Assembly (NCBI GenBank): GCA_965199165.1
Contig: OZ240681.1
Span: forward strand, 3,658,001-3,722,000
Origin: LMUY01 sp965199165
Lineage (GTDB): Bacteria; Pseudomonadota; Alphaproteobacteria; Acetobacterales; Acetobacteraceae
Reading direction: 5' to 3'
DNA: 64,000 bases
Shown here one piece after another: positions 1-9,224 of this stretch (positions are counted from its first letter, which is position 1; each line of letters begins with the position of its first letter). The translations under genes and the position numbers were made by a program. A model generated the notes under the pieces. That model did not search any database, was not told where the DNA came from, and worked only from the letters and a program-made list of their open reading frames with translations.

Positions 1-1728
1 GATGGCGCCGCCCACGCGCATGATGCTGCCCAGGGCCTGCCGCTCCTCCGAGCCTGTCACCGTGGCGGCCACCATCTGCTCGCGCCAATGCGCCAGCGTG
101 CCGTAATGCCGGGCGAGCAGCTTGGCGTTGGCCTCGCCGATGCGGCGGATGCCCAGCGCGTAGATGAACCGAGCGAGGGAGATGCTGCGACGCGCCTCGA
201 TCGAGCGCAGGAGGTTGGCGGCGCTGGTGGCGCCCCATCCCTCCCGCGTGGCGATGGCTTCCTCATGCGCGTGGAGGCGGAAGATGTCGGCCGGGCTGTC
301 GACCAGCCCGTCGGCGTGGAAAGCCCGCACCGTCTGCTCGCCCAGGTGCTCGATGTCGAAGGCCGGGCGGCTGACGAAATGCACCAGACGCTCGATGGTC
401 TGTGCCGGGCAGACCAGGCCGCCGGTGCAGCGCCGCACCACCTCGCCCTCCGCCCGCACGGCCAGGCTGCCGCAGGCGGGGCAGTGCCCGGGGAAGACGA
501 AGGGCACGGCATCGGCCGGCCGCTTGTCCAGCACCGGGCCGAGCACCTGCGGGATCACGTCCCCGGCGCGCTGCAGCTGCACCGTGTCGCCCACGCGCAC
601 GTCCTTGCGGGCGATCTCGTCCTCGTTGTGCAGCGTCGCCCGCGTGACCAGCACGCCGCCGACGTTCACGCCCTGCAACCACGCCACGGGGGTCAGCGAG
701 CCGGTGCGCCCCACCTGGATGCGGATGTCCTCCAGCAGGGTGATGGCGCGCTCGGCGGGGAACTTCCATGCCGTGGCCCAGCGCGGCGTGCGCCCCACGA
801 AGCCGAGCCGGCGCTGCAACGCCAGGTCGTCGATCTTGTACACCACGCCGTCGATGTCATACGGCAGGCCGGCCCGGCGCTCCGCCATCGCGGTGTGGAA
901 CGCTTCCGCCCCCGCCTGGTCGACCTGCTCGTTCAACGGGCTCACGGTGAAGCCCCAGGCGGCGAGCTGCTGGAGGTAGGCCCAATGGGTCTCCGCAGGC
1001 GGCTGGCTTGCCTCCCCGAACGCGTAGGCGAACAGCGACAAGGCCCGCGCCGCGGTGACCTTCGGGTCGAGCTGGCGAAGGCTGCCGGCCGCCGAGTTGC
1101 GTGGGTTGGCGTAGGTCCGCAGCCCGGCCGCCGCCTGCGCCTCGTTCAGCGCCAGGAAGTCGGCCTTGGTCATGAAGACCTCGCCGCGGATTTCGATCCG
1201 CTCGGGCGCGCTGCCCTTCAGTCGCTGCGGCAAAGCCTTCATGGTGCGGAGGTTGGCGGTGACGTCCTCGCCCTCGGACCCGTCGCCGCGCGTGGCGCCG
1301 TGGACCAGCCGCCCCTTCTCGTAGGTCAGCGAGATCGACAGCCCGTCGATCTTCGGCTCCGCCACCAGCTGCAGCGGCGCGTCCTTCAGACCCAGGAAGC
1401 GGCGGGCCCGGGCGCAGAACTCATCGAAGTCCGCACGGCTGAACGCGTTGTCCAGGCTTAGCATCGGCACGCGATGGGTGATCTTGCCGAAGCCGCTCGC
1501 CGCCGCGGCGCCGACCTTCTGCGAAGGGCTGTCTGGCCGGATCAGGCTCGGGAAGGCCGCCTCGATCGCAGCGTTGCGCTGCCGCAGCGCGTCGTATTCC
1601 GCGTCGGTGATCTCCGGCGCATCCTCGGTGTTGTAGAGCCGGTCGTGCCGGGCGATCTCGGCGGCCAGCCGCTCCAGCTCGGCGGCGGCTTCCTCCTCCG
1701 TCAACTCGTCCGCAGTGCGCCCCGTCAT
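1..1728 (-). CDS. ligA: NAD-dependent DNA ligase LigA (C-terminus cut off)
   Basis: Seals nicks in DNA using NAD+ during replication and repair. 576 codons are present; the rest (end of the helix-hairpin-helix region and the BRCT domain) lies beyond the left edge. The adenylation motif EPKIDGLS places the AMP-accepting lysine at residue 126. A four-cysteine zinc finger beginning CPAC falls near residues 414-440. The N-terminal NAD-binding Ia region (HDRLYN, around 28-33) is present. The ATG start overlaps the stop of the AlgX-like gene upstream as ATGA, so its translation is probably coupled to the O-acetylation operon. A second, ATP-dependent ligase lies at 23.8 kb. Confidence 0.97.
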   Translation of the reverse strand, partial: MTGRTADELTEEEAAAELERLAAEIARHDRLYNTEDAPEITDAEYDALRQRNAAIEAAFPSLIRPDSPSQKVGAAAASGFGKITHRVPMLSLDNAFSRADFDEFCARARRFLGLKDAPLQLVAEPKIDGLSISLTYEKGRLVHGATRGDGSEGEDVTANLRTMKALPQRLKGSAPERIEIRGEVFMTKADFLALNEAQAAAGLRTYANPRNSAAGSLRQLDPKVTAARALSLFAYAFGEASQPPAETHWAYLQQLAAWGFTVSPLNEQVDQAGAEAFHTAMAERRAGLPYDIDGVVYKIDDLALQRRLGFVGRTPRWATAWKFPAERAITLLEDIRIQVGRTGSLTPVAWLQGVNVGGVLVTRATLHNEDEIARKDVRVGDTVQLQRAGDVIPQVLGPVLDKRPADAVPFVFPGHCPACGSLAVRAEGEVVRRCTGGLVCPAQTIERLVHFVSRPAFDIEHLGEQTVRAFHADGLVDSPADIFRLHAHEEAIATREGWGATSAANLLRSIEARRSISLARFIYALGIRRIGEANAKLLARHYGTLAHWREQMVAATVTGSEERQALGSIMRVGGAI

Positions 1729-2867
1729 TGCCCTCGCCAGTTGCGCAGGAAAGCCGCCTCCTCGTCGCTGATCGGCTGGTTGACCACGCGCTCCGGCACT
1801 TCCCAGATCACCAGCTTGGGCGGCGTCTCCCGGAACGCCGGGCTGCGGAAATAGTCGCGCGCCGAGCCCCAGAAGGCGCCGCCGGCCTGTGCGAACTGGC
1901 CGACCGGGGCGGACTCCGCCTGCTCCAGCGCGCCCAGGAAGTTCGCGTTCACCGAGTAGGAGCTGCCCACCAGGGCGATCTCCGGCACCGGGGCGTCGTC
2001 CAGCAAGCCGCCGGTGTCGGCGGGAGGGTTGACCTCCTTGGTGGTGGCCGGGCGCTCACGGTCGGGCAGGGGGCGCAACGGGACGGCCAAGTCCGGCACG
2101 TGGTCCAGGCTCATCAGCCGCAGCAGGTCGCCGGCGCGGTCCGCCTCCGGCGCGAACTCGGTGCTGAACGGCCGATCGCGGCCGATGGGGGCGTCGGTCG
2201 CTGCGGCGGTGGCCGCGGCGGCGATGGCGGCACCGTCCTCGTTCCAATGCGTGTCCGTGCGGTAGTACAGTTGGTTGCGGACGCCGCCATACGCCGCCAG
2301 CAGGTCCACCACGGACAGCCCGTCCAGCAGCTTGGCGAACTGGCCGTACCGCGCCTCGGACTGCGCCGAGTAAGGCACGCCGCAGGCATGGGCCCGCTCC
2401 ACCCGCGCCTTGTCCGGCACCAGCACGACCTGGAGCGCGATGCCCTGGGCCGACAGGTCCTTCGCGACCTGGTGCAGCGTCTCCGCGCGCGCCCGCATGG
2501 TGGCGTCGCCGCCGGGCCAGGGCCGCAGCTCCTCCGTCAGGTACAGCCAGTCGTCGCACCCGACCGTCACCTGCGGGCCGCCAGAGGCGAACACGCGCCA
2601 GCGCAGGATGCCGCCGGCCGCGGACAGGGCGTCGCCGATCGGCAGGTCGTGCGCCATGGCGTGGTTGACCGCACCGGCGGTCTGCCCACCCAGGAACGCG
2701 CTCAAGGTCATCGTCTCCGCCAGGCGGCGTTGCGGCCCGGGCTTCACCAGTGTCGCCACGCCCACGCCGAAGCCGGCCGCCAGCACGGCGACCATCGCCC
2801 AGCCTTGCAGCCGCGCCCCGTCGATGAGAACCCGAGACCGCCGTGCCATCAGAACCGTGCTTCCCAT
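1725..2867 (-). CDS. AlgX/AlgJ-like SGNH O-acetyltransferase component
   Basis: Predicted periplasmic, membrane-anchored protein of the AlgX/AlgJ superfamily, which transfers acetyl groups to exported polysaccharides. An N-terminal hydrophobic segment (about residues 18-34) follows a basic stretch. The signature DTHW lies near residue 204 and a GSSYS nucleophile block near residue 300, as expected for SGNH-like catalysis. About 380 aa. The ATG at 2867 was chosen because it lies 14 bp after the MBOAT stop and has GAGG about 12 bases upstream; an ATG at 2849 is an alternative. It partners the MBOAT protein just upstream and overlaps ligA downstream. The acceptor polysaccharide is unknown. Confidence 0.85.
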   Translation of the reverse strand: MGSTVLMARRSRVLIDGARLQGWAMVAVLAAGFGVGVATLVKPGPQRRLAETMTLSAFLGGQTAGAVNHAMAHDLPIGDALSAAGGILRWRVFASGGPQVTVGCDDWLYLTEELRPWPGGDATMRARAETLHQVAKDLSAQGIALQVVLVPDKARVERAHACGVPYSAQSEARYGQFAKLLDGLSVVDLLAAYGGVRNQLYYRTDTHWNEDGAAIAAAATAAATDAPIGRDRPFSTEFAPEADRAGDLLRLMSLDHVPDLAVPLRPLPDRERPATTKEVNPPADTGGLLDDAPVPEIALVGSSYSVNANFLGALEQAESAPVGQFAQAGGAFWGSARDYFRSPAFRETPPKLVIWEVPERVVNQPISDEEAAFLRNWRGQ

Positions 2868-2880
2868 GGGAGCTGGACCC

Positions 2881-4284
2881 TCAGAACTGGAAATACAGGA
2901 ACGGCACGGCGGCGCGGCTATACAGCAGCACCATCGCCAGCATGAAGCCGCAGAACGGGCCCGCCAGGGCCAGCGCCCCGCCACGCCGGCCGAACGCGGC
3001 GGCGACCGGGCGCTCGACCAGCGGGACGTAGACCACGGCCATCCCGATCACGACCATCCAGAGCCGGTCCGGCGTCAGCTGCCAGGCCAGGTCGTCCGAG
3101 ATGGCGGCGCCGTGCATCCCGAGCATCCCGGTATACATCCGTATCGCCTGGCCGAAATCGTCCGCCCGGAACACCACCCAGCCGACGATCACCGCCAGGA
3201 AGGTGAGGATGTGGCCGCAGGCATAGGGCATGTTGCCGCCGCGCGAGCGATAATAGCGGTGCAGCGCCAGCAGGCCGCCCTGCCAAGCCCCCCAGGCGAC
3301 GAAGGTCCAGTTGGCGCCGTGCCAGAAGCCGCCGATCAGCATGGTGAGGAACAGGTTGACATAGGTGCGCACCGCGCCCTGCCGGTTGCCGCCGAGCGAG
3401 ATGTAGAGGTAGTCCCGCAGGAACGAGGACAACGTCATGTGCCAGCGTTGCCAGAACGCCTGGATCGACCCGGACAGGTAGGGGAAGTCGAAGTTCTCCG
3501 GGAAGTGGAAGCCGATCATCAAGGCGAGGCCGATCGCCATCGCCGAGTACCCGGCGAAGTCGAAATACAGCTGCAGCGTATAGGCCATGGCGCCAAGCCA
3601 GCTATCCGCCAGGGTCGGCGCCGGCAGCTTGTAGATCGCATCGACCAGGGGGCTGAGCGTGTCGGCGATGATCACCTTCATGCAGAAGCCGACCATGAAG
3701 CGCCGGGCGCCGAGGCCGAACAGCGCCAGGCTGTGCACGCGACTCTGCAGCTCGTCCTTGATCTGGGCGTAGCGCACGATCGGCCCGGCGATCAGCTGGG
3801 AGAACATCGCCTTGTAGGCGGCGTAGTTCAGCAGCGAGCGGCTGACCGGAATGGTGCCGCGCCAGACGTCCAGGAGGTAGCTGATGGATTGCAGCACGTA
3901 GAAGGACAGCCCCGCCGGCAGCACGATCTCCGCCCAGGGGATGGCACCGAGATTGGCCACGGCGAGCACGCCGTTCAGCGAGTTGATGCCGAAATTGGCA
4001 TATTTGAAGTAGCCGAGCACGAGGAGGTTGCCGACCAGCCCGGCCTGCAGCCACAGCTTGCCCCGCCGCGTGCCGAGCCCGGCGCTCACCATCCGCCGCG
4101 AGGTGACGAAGGTGAACACCGTCACGCAGACCAGCAGCAGGAGGAAGTCCACCCGCCACCAGGCGTAGAACGCCCAGGACAGGATCAGGATCGGCCAGTT
4201 CCGCAGCCGCACCGGCGTCAGGTAGTAGGCGACGAAGAAGATCGGCAGGAAGAGGAACAGGAACTCGAAGGACGCGAAGATCAC
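2881..4284 (-). CDS. MBOAT family O-acyltransferase (AlgI-like)
   Basis: Integral membrane acyltransferase that passes acetyl groups across the inner membrane for polysaccharide O-acetylation. The 467-aa protein is mostly hydrophobic with many membrane segments. The MBOAT signature GGFWHGANW lies near residue 320 and carries the conserved catalytic histidine; a hydrophobic FLFLFLPIFF segment starts the protein, as in AlgI/DltB/PatA. The GTG start at 4284 has AGGA nine bases upstream. It is flanked by an SGNH esterase and an AlgX-like protein, the usual O-acetylation trio. AlgI proper is one possibility, but no alginate biosynthesis genes are visible. Confidence 0.93.
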   Translation of the reverse strand: MIFASFEFLFLFLPIFFVAYYLTPVRLRNWPILILSWAFYAWWRVDFLLLLVCVTVFTFVTSRRMVSAGLGTRRGKLWLQAGLVGNLLVLGYFKYANFGINSLNGVLAVANLGAIPWAEIVLPAGLSFYVLQSISYLLDVWRGTIPVSRSLLNYAAYKAMFSQLIAGPIVRYAQIKDELQSRVHSLALFGLGARRFMVGFCMKVIIADTLSPLVDAIYKLPAPTLADSWLGAMAYTLQLYFDFAGYSAMAIGLALMIGFHFPENFDFPYLSGSIQAFWQRWHMTLSSFLRDYLYISLGGNRQGAVRTYVNLFLTMLIGGFWHGANWTFVAWGAWQGGLLALHRYYRSRGGNMPYACGHILTFLAVIVGWVVFRADDFGQAIRMYTGMLGMHGAAISDDLAWQLTPDRLWMVVIGMAVVYVPLVERPVAAAFGRRGGALALAGPFCGFMLAMVLLYSRAAVPFLYFQF

Positions 4285-4334
4285 GGCGGCGATCCTGGGA
4301 CAGGAGGGTCGGGGGGTCCTCGCGCAGGTCGAGG

Positions 4335-4985
4335 CTACTTGGTCGAGACGATCGACACGATCGCCTGGTCGATCGCCAGGCCCCACTTCTGATAGGCCGG
4401 CAGGCTGTAATGCTGGCCGTCGAAGGTCGACCATTCACCCGGCTGGGCGAACCGCGTGCTGTCGATGTAGCGGCAGGGCGCCACGTTGCTGGCGAGGTAG
4501 GCGTTCACCTCCCGCACCCGGGCGTAGTTCTTGAAGTAGGGCCCGCCTTCCGTGCCCCAGCCCGGGCCGATCCACACGCAGGGCAGGTTGGCGGCCTGGA
4601 TGCGCCGGGTGATGCTCTTGATCTGGTCGCCGATCCACTGCGCGGGCAGGGTCGCCTGCGCGTAGCCCGCCATGGTGTCGCCGGAGCCGATCACGATCAG
4701 GTTCGGATGGTACTTGCCCAGCAGGTCTTCGAAAGCCGGCACGTGGGCGTGGTTGGAGTTGTCCTTCTTGATCGGCCCGGACTGCACCCGTTCGGCGGAG
4801 CCGCAGGGCGCGATGCCGGACTCGGCCCAGACGCTGGCCGGAGCACCGCACGCGGCCTCGGTCACGACCTTGGCGCCCTGCCCGATCAGCGCATCCTGCA
4901 AGGTCGTGACGAGGTAGCCCTGCGTGGCGAAGTGGCTGTCGCCGAGCATCAGGATGGTTAGACCGGCAAGGATAGGAGAGGCCAT
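4335..4985 (-). CDS. SGNH/GDSL hydrolase-type protein
   Basis: Predicted esterase or acetyltransferase-like SGNH protein of 216 aa. Block I (GDSH) is at about residues 15-18, a GSGD motif sits mid-protein, and the catalytic DGQH (DxxH) is near residue 188, so the Ser-Asp-His set appears complete. The start ATG at 4985 has AGGTGT about nine bases upstream. The N-terminus is short: the hydrophobic stretch before block I has only about a dozen residues, so export is uncertain. It is the first gene of the operon with the MBOAT and AlgX-like proteins, 50 bp before the former, which suggests trimming or transfer of O-acetyl groups on the same glycan. Confidence 0.8.
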   Translation of the reverse strand: MASPILAGLTILMLGDSHFATQGYLVTTLQDALIGQGAKVVTEAACGAPASVWAESGIAPCGSAERVQSGPIKKDNSNHAHVPAFEDLLGKYHPNLIVIGSGDTMAGYAQATLPAQWIGDQIKSITRRIQAANLPCVWIGPGWGTEGGPYFKNYARVREVNAYLASNVAPCRYIDSTRFAQPGEWSTFDGQHYSLPAYQKWGLAIDQAIVSIVSTK

Positions 4986-5255
4986 TGGACACACCTGAAC
5001 GTTGAAAGGACACGCAATCGCAACCGACGCCACACCTAGGCCAACGTAAGGATGCCAGCAACGGGCCCGCAACCACTTCGGGCGCCTGTGGTTCGACCTT
5101 CGACAGCGCCATAGATTCGACCGCCAAAGTATTGCCCCCATGAGGTTAATAAAACTTTGCTGGCCCGCCGGGTGACAGCACGGCTGCTTTCTGCAGAAAT
5201 TGTGTCCTAGAAGACGCTTCCCTTCTTGCGCGCAGCGGCTCACATACCGGAGTTG

Positions 5256-5672
5256 ATGCAAATCCATGGGAGCTGCGCCGCCCGCGAGGGACAGGGCGTG
5301 TTGCTGCTAGGTCCCTCCGGATCGGGGAAGTCGGATCTTCTTTTGCGCCTCCTGGACCATGGGTTCGCCCTCGTCGCGGATGATCGGGTTGAGCTTTCGG
5401 GGGGCGTGGCCTCCGTGCCGGAAGCCTTGGCCGGGTTGCTGGAGGTGCGCGGCCTGGGCGTGGTCCGGCTGCCGCATCTGCCGTCCGCCCGGCTGGCGCT
5501 GGCGGTAGAGATGGGAATGGGCGAGCGGCTGCCCGCGCCCGCCACCCACGCCCTGTCGGGCCAACCGCTGGTGCGGATCGACCCGGGCGCCGCCTCCGCA
5601 CCGCAGCGCGTCGCCCTGGCGCTGGATTGTGCGCTCGGCCGCACCAGCCAGGTGGCGGGGGCGTTCGGTTGA
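5256..5672 (+). CDS. hprK: HPr kinase/phosphorylase, short alphaproteobacterial form
   Basis: ATP-dependent kinase of a serine in HPr. The 138-aa protein consists only of the C-terminal catalytic domain, the usual length in alphaproteobacteria, compared with about 310 aa in Firmicutes. The P-loop GPSGSGKS lies at residues 19-26 and an ADDRVEL segment follows. The ATG at 5256 has GGAG immediately upstream (short spacing); an in-frame TTG at 5226 is an alternative that adds 10 residues. The stop overlaps the TTG of rapZ as TTGA. First gene of the hprK-rapZ-EIIA-HPr-EI operon; its likely target serine is visible in the HPr encoded downstream. Confidence 0.93.
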   Translation: MQIHGSCAAREGQGVLLLGPSGSGKSDLLLRLLDHGFALVADDRVELSGGVASVPEALAGLLEVRGLGVVRLPHLPSARLALAVEMGMGERLPAPATHALSGQPLVRIDPGAASAPQRVALALDCALGRTSQVAGAFG

Positions 5673-6601
5673 CGCCACGCCGGGTCGTCCTGGTGACTGG
5701 CCTGTCCGGGGCGGGTCGCTCCTCCATTCTGCGGGTGCTGGAAGATCTGGGGTACGAGGCGGTGGACAACCCGCCGCTGACGCTGACGGAGGAACTGGTC
5801 AGCCGGGGCGAGCGCCGCGTGGCGATCGGCCTGGACGCGCGCAGCCGGGGCTTCAACGCCGCCGCCGTGCTGTCGACGCTGGAGCGGCTGCGGCTGAACC
5901 AGGCGCTGCGGCCGGAGCTCGTCTTCGCCTATGCGGAGGAGGATGCCCTGCTCCGCCGCTTCACCGAGACGCGACGGCGCCACCCGCTGGCGCTGGACAG
6001 CCGCGTGGTTGACGGGATCGCGGCGGAGATGCTGCTGACGGCGCCGCTGCGGGACGCCGCCGACCTGGTGATCGATACCTCGACCACGCCCCTGCCGGAG
6101 CTCCGCCGCATGGTGGAGAGCCATTTCGGGTCTGACACCGCGGGCGTGACCGTGTCGCTGATGTCGTTTGGCTACCCGCACGGGCTGCCCCGCGAAGCAG
6201 ACCTGGTATTCGACGCCCGGTTCTTGCGGAACCCGCATTACGATGCCCACCTGCGCTACAAGACGGGAGTGGACGCCGACGTCGCCGCCTATGTGGAGGC
6301 GGACCCGGATTTCGGCGCATTCTACGGCCAGATCGTCGCCATGCTCAGGTTGCTCCTGCCGCGGTTCGCGCAGGAAGGGAAGAAATACGTGACCATTGCC
6401 ATCGGCTGCACCGGCGGCCGGCACCGCTCCGTCCGGATCGTCGAACGGCTGGCTGCCGACCTGCGCGTCCTCTGCACGGGAGGCTGCGGCCTTGACTCGC
6501 GCGCCTGGCAGGTCACCGTTGCGCACAGGGAATTGCTGAAGGCGGGGATGGCACACGCAACTTCGACCGTACCCGTGTCCTATCAGGCGCAGGAGGCCTG
6601 A
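5669..6601 (+). CDS. rapZ: RapZ-family nucleotide-binding/RNase adaptor protein
   Basis: RapZ (UPF0042/YvcJ) proteins bind nucleotides; in E. coli RapZ guides RNase E to GlmZ, a role not established in this lineage. About 310 aa, full length. The Walker A is GLSGAGRS at residues 11-18, with arginine where lysine is usual. The C-terminal domain carries the family motif GCTGGRHRSV near residue 246. The TTG start at 5669 overlaps the hprK stop and has a G-rich stretch upstream; a GTG two codons earlier is possible. Genetic linkage to hprK and PTS genes is typical of alphaproteobacteria. Confidence 0.94.
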   Translation: MTPRRVVLVTGLSGAGRSSILRVLEDLGYEAVDNPPLTLTEELVSRGERRVAIGLDARSRGFNAAAVLSTLERLRLNQALRPELVFAYAEEDALLRRFTETRRRHPLALDSRVVDGIAAEMLLTAPLRDAADLVIDTSTTPLPELRRMVESHFGSDTAGVTVSLMSFGYPHGLPREADLVFDARFLRNPHYDAHLRYKTGVDADVAAYVEADPDFGAFYGQIVAMLRLLLPRFAQEGKKYVTIAIGCTGGRHRSVRIVERLAADLRVLCTGGCGLDSRAWQVTVAHRELLKAGMAHATSTVPVSYQAQEA

Positions 6602-6610
6602 CCCTCACAA

Positions 6611-7033
6611 ATGATCGGCCTCGTACTGGTATCCCATGGCCGTCTGGCGGAGGAGCTTCGGCTCGCGCTGGAGCACGTGGTCGGCCCGCAGGACAACGTC
6701 GCCACCGTCTGCATCGGGCCGGAAGACGACATGGAGCTGCGGCGGGCCGACATCCAAGCCAGCATCAGCAGCGTCGACAAGGGCGACGGGGTGGTGCTGT
6801 TGACCGACATGTTCGGCGGCACGCCCTCCAACCTGGCGATCTCGCTGATGGACCGGCCGGGTGTCGAGGTCATCGCCGGGGTGAACCTGCCCATGCTCGT
6901 CAAGCTGGCGAAGGTCCGTGCCCGGCAGCCCCTGGGGGAATGCGTGGACTGCGCCCAGACGGCCGGGCGCAAGTACATCGCCGCCGCGTCGCACGTGCTG
7001 CACGGATGCAGGGTGAACGGCGCACGCAGCTGA
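6611..7033 (+). CDS. PTS EIIA component, mannose family
   Basis: Phosphocarrier that takes phosphate from HPr. The 140-aa protein is a single EIIA-Man domain with the phospho-accepting histidine in VSHG (His9) and the downstream LLTDMFGGTPSN motif. No EIIB, EIIC or EIID is nearby, so it probably signals PTS phosphorylation state instead of transporting sugar. The start is nine bases after the rapZ stop; HPr begins 17 bp downstream. Confidence 0.95.
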   Translation: MIGLVLVSHGRLAEELRLALEHVVGPQDNVATVCIGPEDDMELRRADIQASISSVDKGDGVVLLTDMFGGTPSNLAISLMDRPGVEVIAGVNLPMLVKLAKVRARQPLGECVDCAQTAGRKYIAAASHVLHGCRVNGARS

Positions 7034-7049
7034 TGCGGCCCCGGCGCTG

Positions 7050-7334
7050 ATGGACGACGAGTCGCCGCAGGTGGCCCGCGCGACCATCTGCAACCGCCGC
7101 GGCCTGCACGCCCGAGCGGCCGCCAAGTTTGTTTCCGCCGCCGAGCAGTTCACCGCCGAGATCGAGGTGGAGGCGCATGGACAATCCGTGTCGGCGCAGT
7201 CGATCATGGGCCTCATGATGCTGGGGGCGGGCAAGGGATCGACCGTCGAGCTGCGGGCGACGGGCGCGGACGCGGCCGAGGCATTGGCCACACTCGTCGG
7301 GCTGGTCGAAGCCGGCTTCCATGAGCAGGATTGA
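7050..7334 (+). CDS. ptsH: Phosphocarrier protein HPr
   Basis: Small phosphocarrier between EI and EIIA. The 94-aa protein has the active-site motif RRGLHARAA (His20, equal to His15 of classical HPr). A serine in AQSIMGLM (Ser51, equal to Ser46) is the expected HprK target, so HPr here can carry both histidine and serine phosphorylation. The stop lies inside the start of ptsI (14-base overlap), implying translational coupling. Confidence 0.96.
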   Translation: MDDESPQVARATICNRRGLHARAAAKFVSAAEQFTAEIEVEAHGQSVSAQSIMGLMMLGAGKGSTVELRATGADAAEALATLVGLVEAGFHEQD

Positions 7335-9159
7335 GGGCGACTCCGCAGCCAATCGTGGGTTTGAACGGCGGCTCGGCGGGCTAGCGGTCGGGCCCGGCAT
7401 CGCGATCGGGCCCATGTTCGGCACGGTCGAGGCGCCCGCCGTCATCACCCGCCACCGCATCGCCGCCGCCGATATCGAGGCGGAGCGGGTGCGGCTCGAT
7501 GCGGCCGTCGCTTTGTCCCGCAAGCAACTGGGCAAGCTGCGGGCCCGGCTGCACGTGCTGCCGGAGGATACGCAGGGCGAGATCGCGCCCTTGCTGGACG
7601 CCTACGCGCAGATGCTCGGCTCCTCCCGCCTGCTGCGGGGTACCCGGACGCGCATTGCCGAAGGCCTGCGGTCCGCCGAGCAGGCGGTCACGGATGAGGC
7701 GGAGGCGATCGCCGCGGCGTTGGTGGCGGCCAATGCGGACGACCTGCCCGCCGGGCAACGGCGCGCGGACGAGGTGCGGGAGATCGCCCGCCGGTTGGTG
7801 CGCAACCTGACCCGGGCGCCGTTCCGCTCGTTCGACGGCCTGCCCGCCGGCGCCATCCTGGTCGCCGAATGGCTGACCCCGGCGGATGCCGCGCTGATCG
7901 ACCCGGCGCGCGTGTCCGGCGTGGCGACGGAGGAGGGCGGTGCGGACGGGCACACCGCCATCATGCTGCGTGCGCTGGGCATCCCCACCGTGCTCGGCGC
8001 CATGGGGCTGACGGCGCATATGCGGTCGGGCGGGCTGGCGGTGGTGGACGGTTCGAGCGGGGTGGTCATCCTGGACCCGGCGCCGCCGACACTGATCCAG
8101 GCGCGCCGCGACGTGCTCGCCTTCGCGCGGCGGCGGCAGCGCTGGGGCCGGCTGCGCCGCCTGCCGGCGGTCACGCAATGCGGCACCGAGATCGAACTGC
8201 AGGCCAACCTCGAAATCCCGGCCGAGCTGCCGCTGATCGCGCAGTCCGGCGCGCACGGCGTGGGGCTGCTGCGCAGCGAGTTCCTGTTCATGAACCGCGA
8301 CGAGCTGCCGGGCGAGGCGGCCCAGGCGGACATCTACACCGCCGCCGTCGAGGCCATGGCCGGCGATCCCGTCACCATCCGCGTGCTGGACTGGGGCGGC
8401 GAGAAGGAGATCGAGGCGCTGTCCGGCGCCGGCGTCGTCCCCGATTCGGCGGACCCGAACCCGGCCTTGGGCCTGCGCGGCATCCGCTTGCTGCTGCGCC
8501 ACCCTCAGCTGCTGGAGACGCAGCTGGCCGCCATCCTGCGCGCCGCCGCGGCCGGCCCGGTGCGCGTCATGCTGCCCATGGTCACCAACGTGGCGGAGGT
8601 GCGGCAGTCCCGCGCCATCTACCACGCCGTGGCCGACCGCCTGCGCGGCCGCGGCGTCCGCCTGCCCGATGCCCTGCCGCCGCTGGGCGCGATGGTGGAG
8701 GTGCCAGCCGCGGCACTCTGCGCCGATGCCTTGGCCGGCGTGGCCGACTTCTTCGCGATCGGCAGCAACGACCTGACGATGTACACCCTGGCGGCCGACC
8801 GCGGCGAGGCGGACGCGACCGAGCTGTACAACCCGCTCCACCCGGCCGTGCTGCGGCTGATCCGCATGACCGTGGCGGAGGCGGGCCGCGCCGGCATCCC
8901 GGTGTCGCTCTGCGGCGAGATGGCGGCGACGGCCCGCAACATCCCCCTGCTGCTCGGCCTGGGCCTGCGGTCGCTCTCGGTGAACGCGACCGCGGTCCCG
9001 CGCGTGAAGCAAGCGGTGCGGAGCGCGGACATCGCCGGCTGCACGGCCTTCGCCGACTCGGTCATGGCGCTCACCGAACCGGGCGCGATCGTCGAACTCG
9101 TCGCCCGGTCCGCAAGGGCGCACGACCGGGCGGTCCCGCAAGGTGCGGAGCCGAGTTGA
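7321..9159 (+). CDS. ptsI: PTS enzyme I (phosphoenolpyruvate-protein phosphotransferase)
   Basis: Autophosphorylates with PEP and feeds HPr. The 612-aa protein has no N-terminal GAF domain, so it is EI-like and not EI-Ntr. The phosphohistidine is His211 in GGADGHTAIMLRAL; the usual Thr-Ser before the histidine is Asp-Gly. The C-terminal PEP-binding barrel is complete, with LRSEFLFM and the active-site cysteine in SLCGEMA (Cys531). Last gene of the regulatory PTS operon; pckA follows 65 bp downstream, joining PEP sensing and PEP formation in one locus. Confidence 0.96.
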   Translation: MSRIEGDSAANRGFERRLGGLAVGPGIAIGPMFGTVEAPAVITRHRIAAADIEAERVRLDAAVALSRKQLGKLRARLHVLPEDTQGEIAPLLDAYAQMLGSSRLLRGTRTRIAEGLRSAEQAVTDEAEAIAAALVAANADDLPAGQRRADEVREIARRLVRNLTRAPFRSFDGLPAGAILVAEWLTPADAALIDPARVSGVATEEGGADGHTAIMLRALGIPTVLGAMGLTAHMRSGGLAVVDGSSGVVILDPAPPTLIQARRDVLAFARRRQRWGRLRRLPAVTQCGTEIELQANLEIPAELPLIAQSGAHGVGLLRSEFLFMNRDELPGEAAQADIYTAAVEAMAGDPVTIRVLDWGGEKEIEALSGAGVVPDSADPNPALGLRGIRLLLRHPQLLETQLAAILRAAAAGPVRVMLPMVTNVAEVRQSRAIYHAVADRLRGRGVRLPDALPPLGAMVEVPAAALCADALAGVADFFAIGSNDLTMYTLAADRGEADATELYNPLHPAVLRLIRMTVAEAGRAGIPVSLCGEMAATARNIPLLLGLGLRSLSVNATAVPRVKQAVRSADIAGCTAFADSVMALTEPGAIVELVARSARAHDRAVPQGAEPS

Positions 9160-9224
9160 GGATGGACGGTGCCGGACGCGGCGACTAGAACTGTCACAAA
9201 AGACCGCGTTGAGGAGTTCGTCCC

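Noticed and set aside
2410..4392. A 660-codon open frame on the plus strand opposite the O-acetylation genes
   Set aside because: Antisense to the MBOAT and AlgX-like genes, with Arg/Pro/His-rich low-quality composition typical of high-GC shadow frames.
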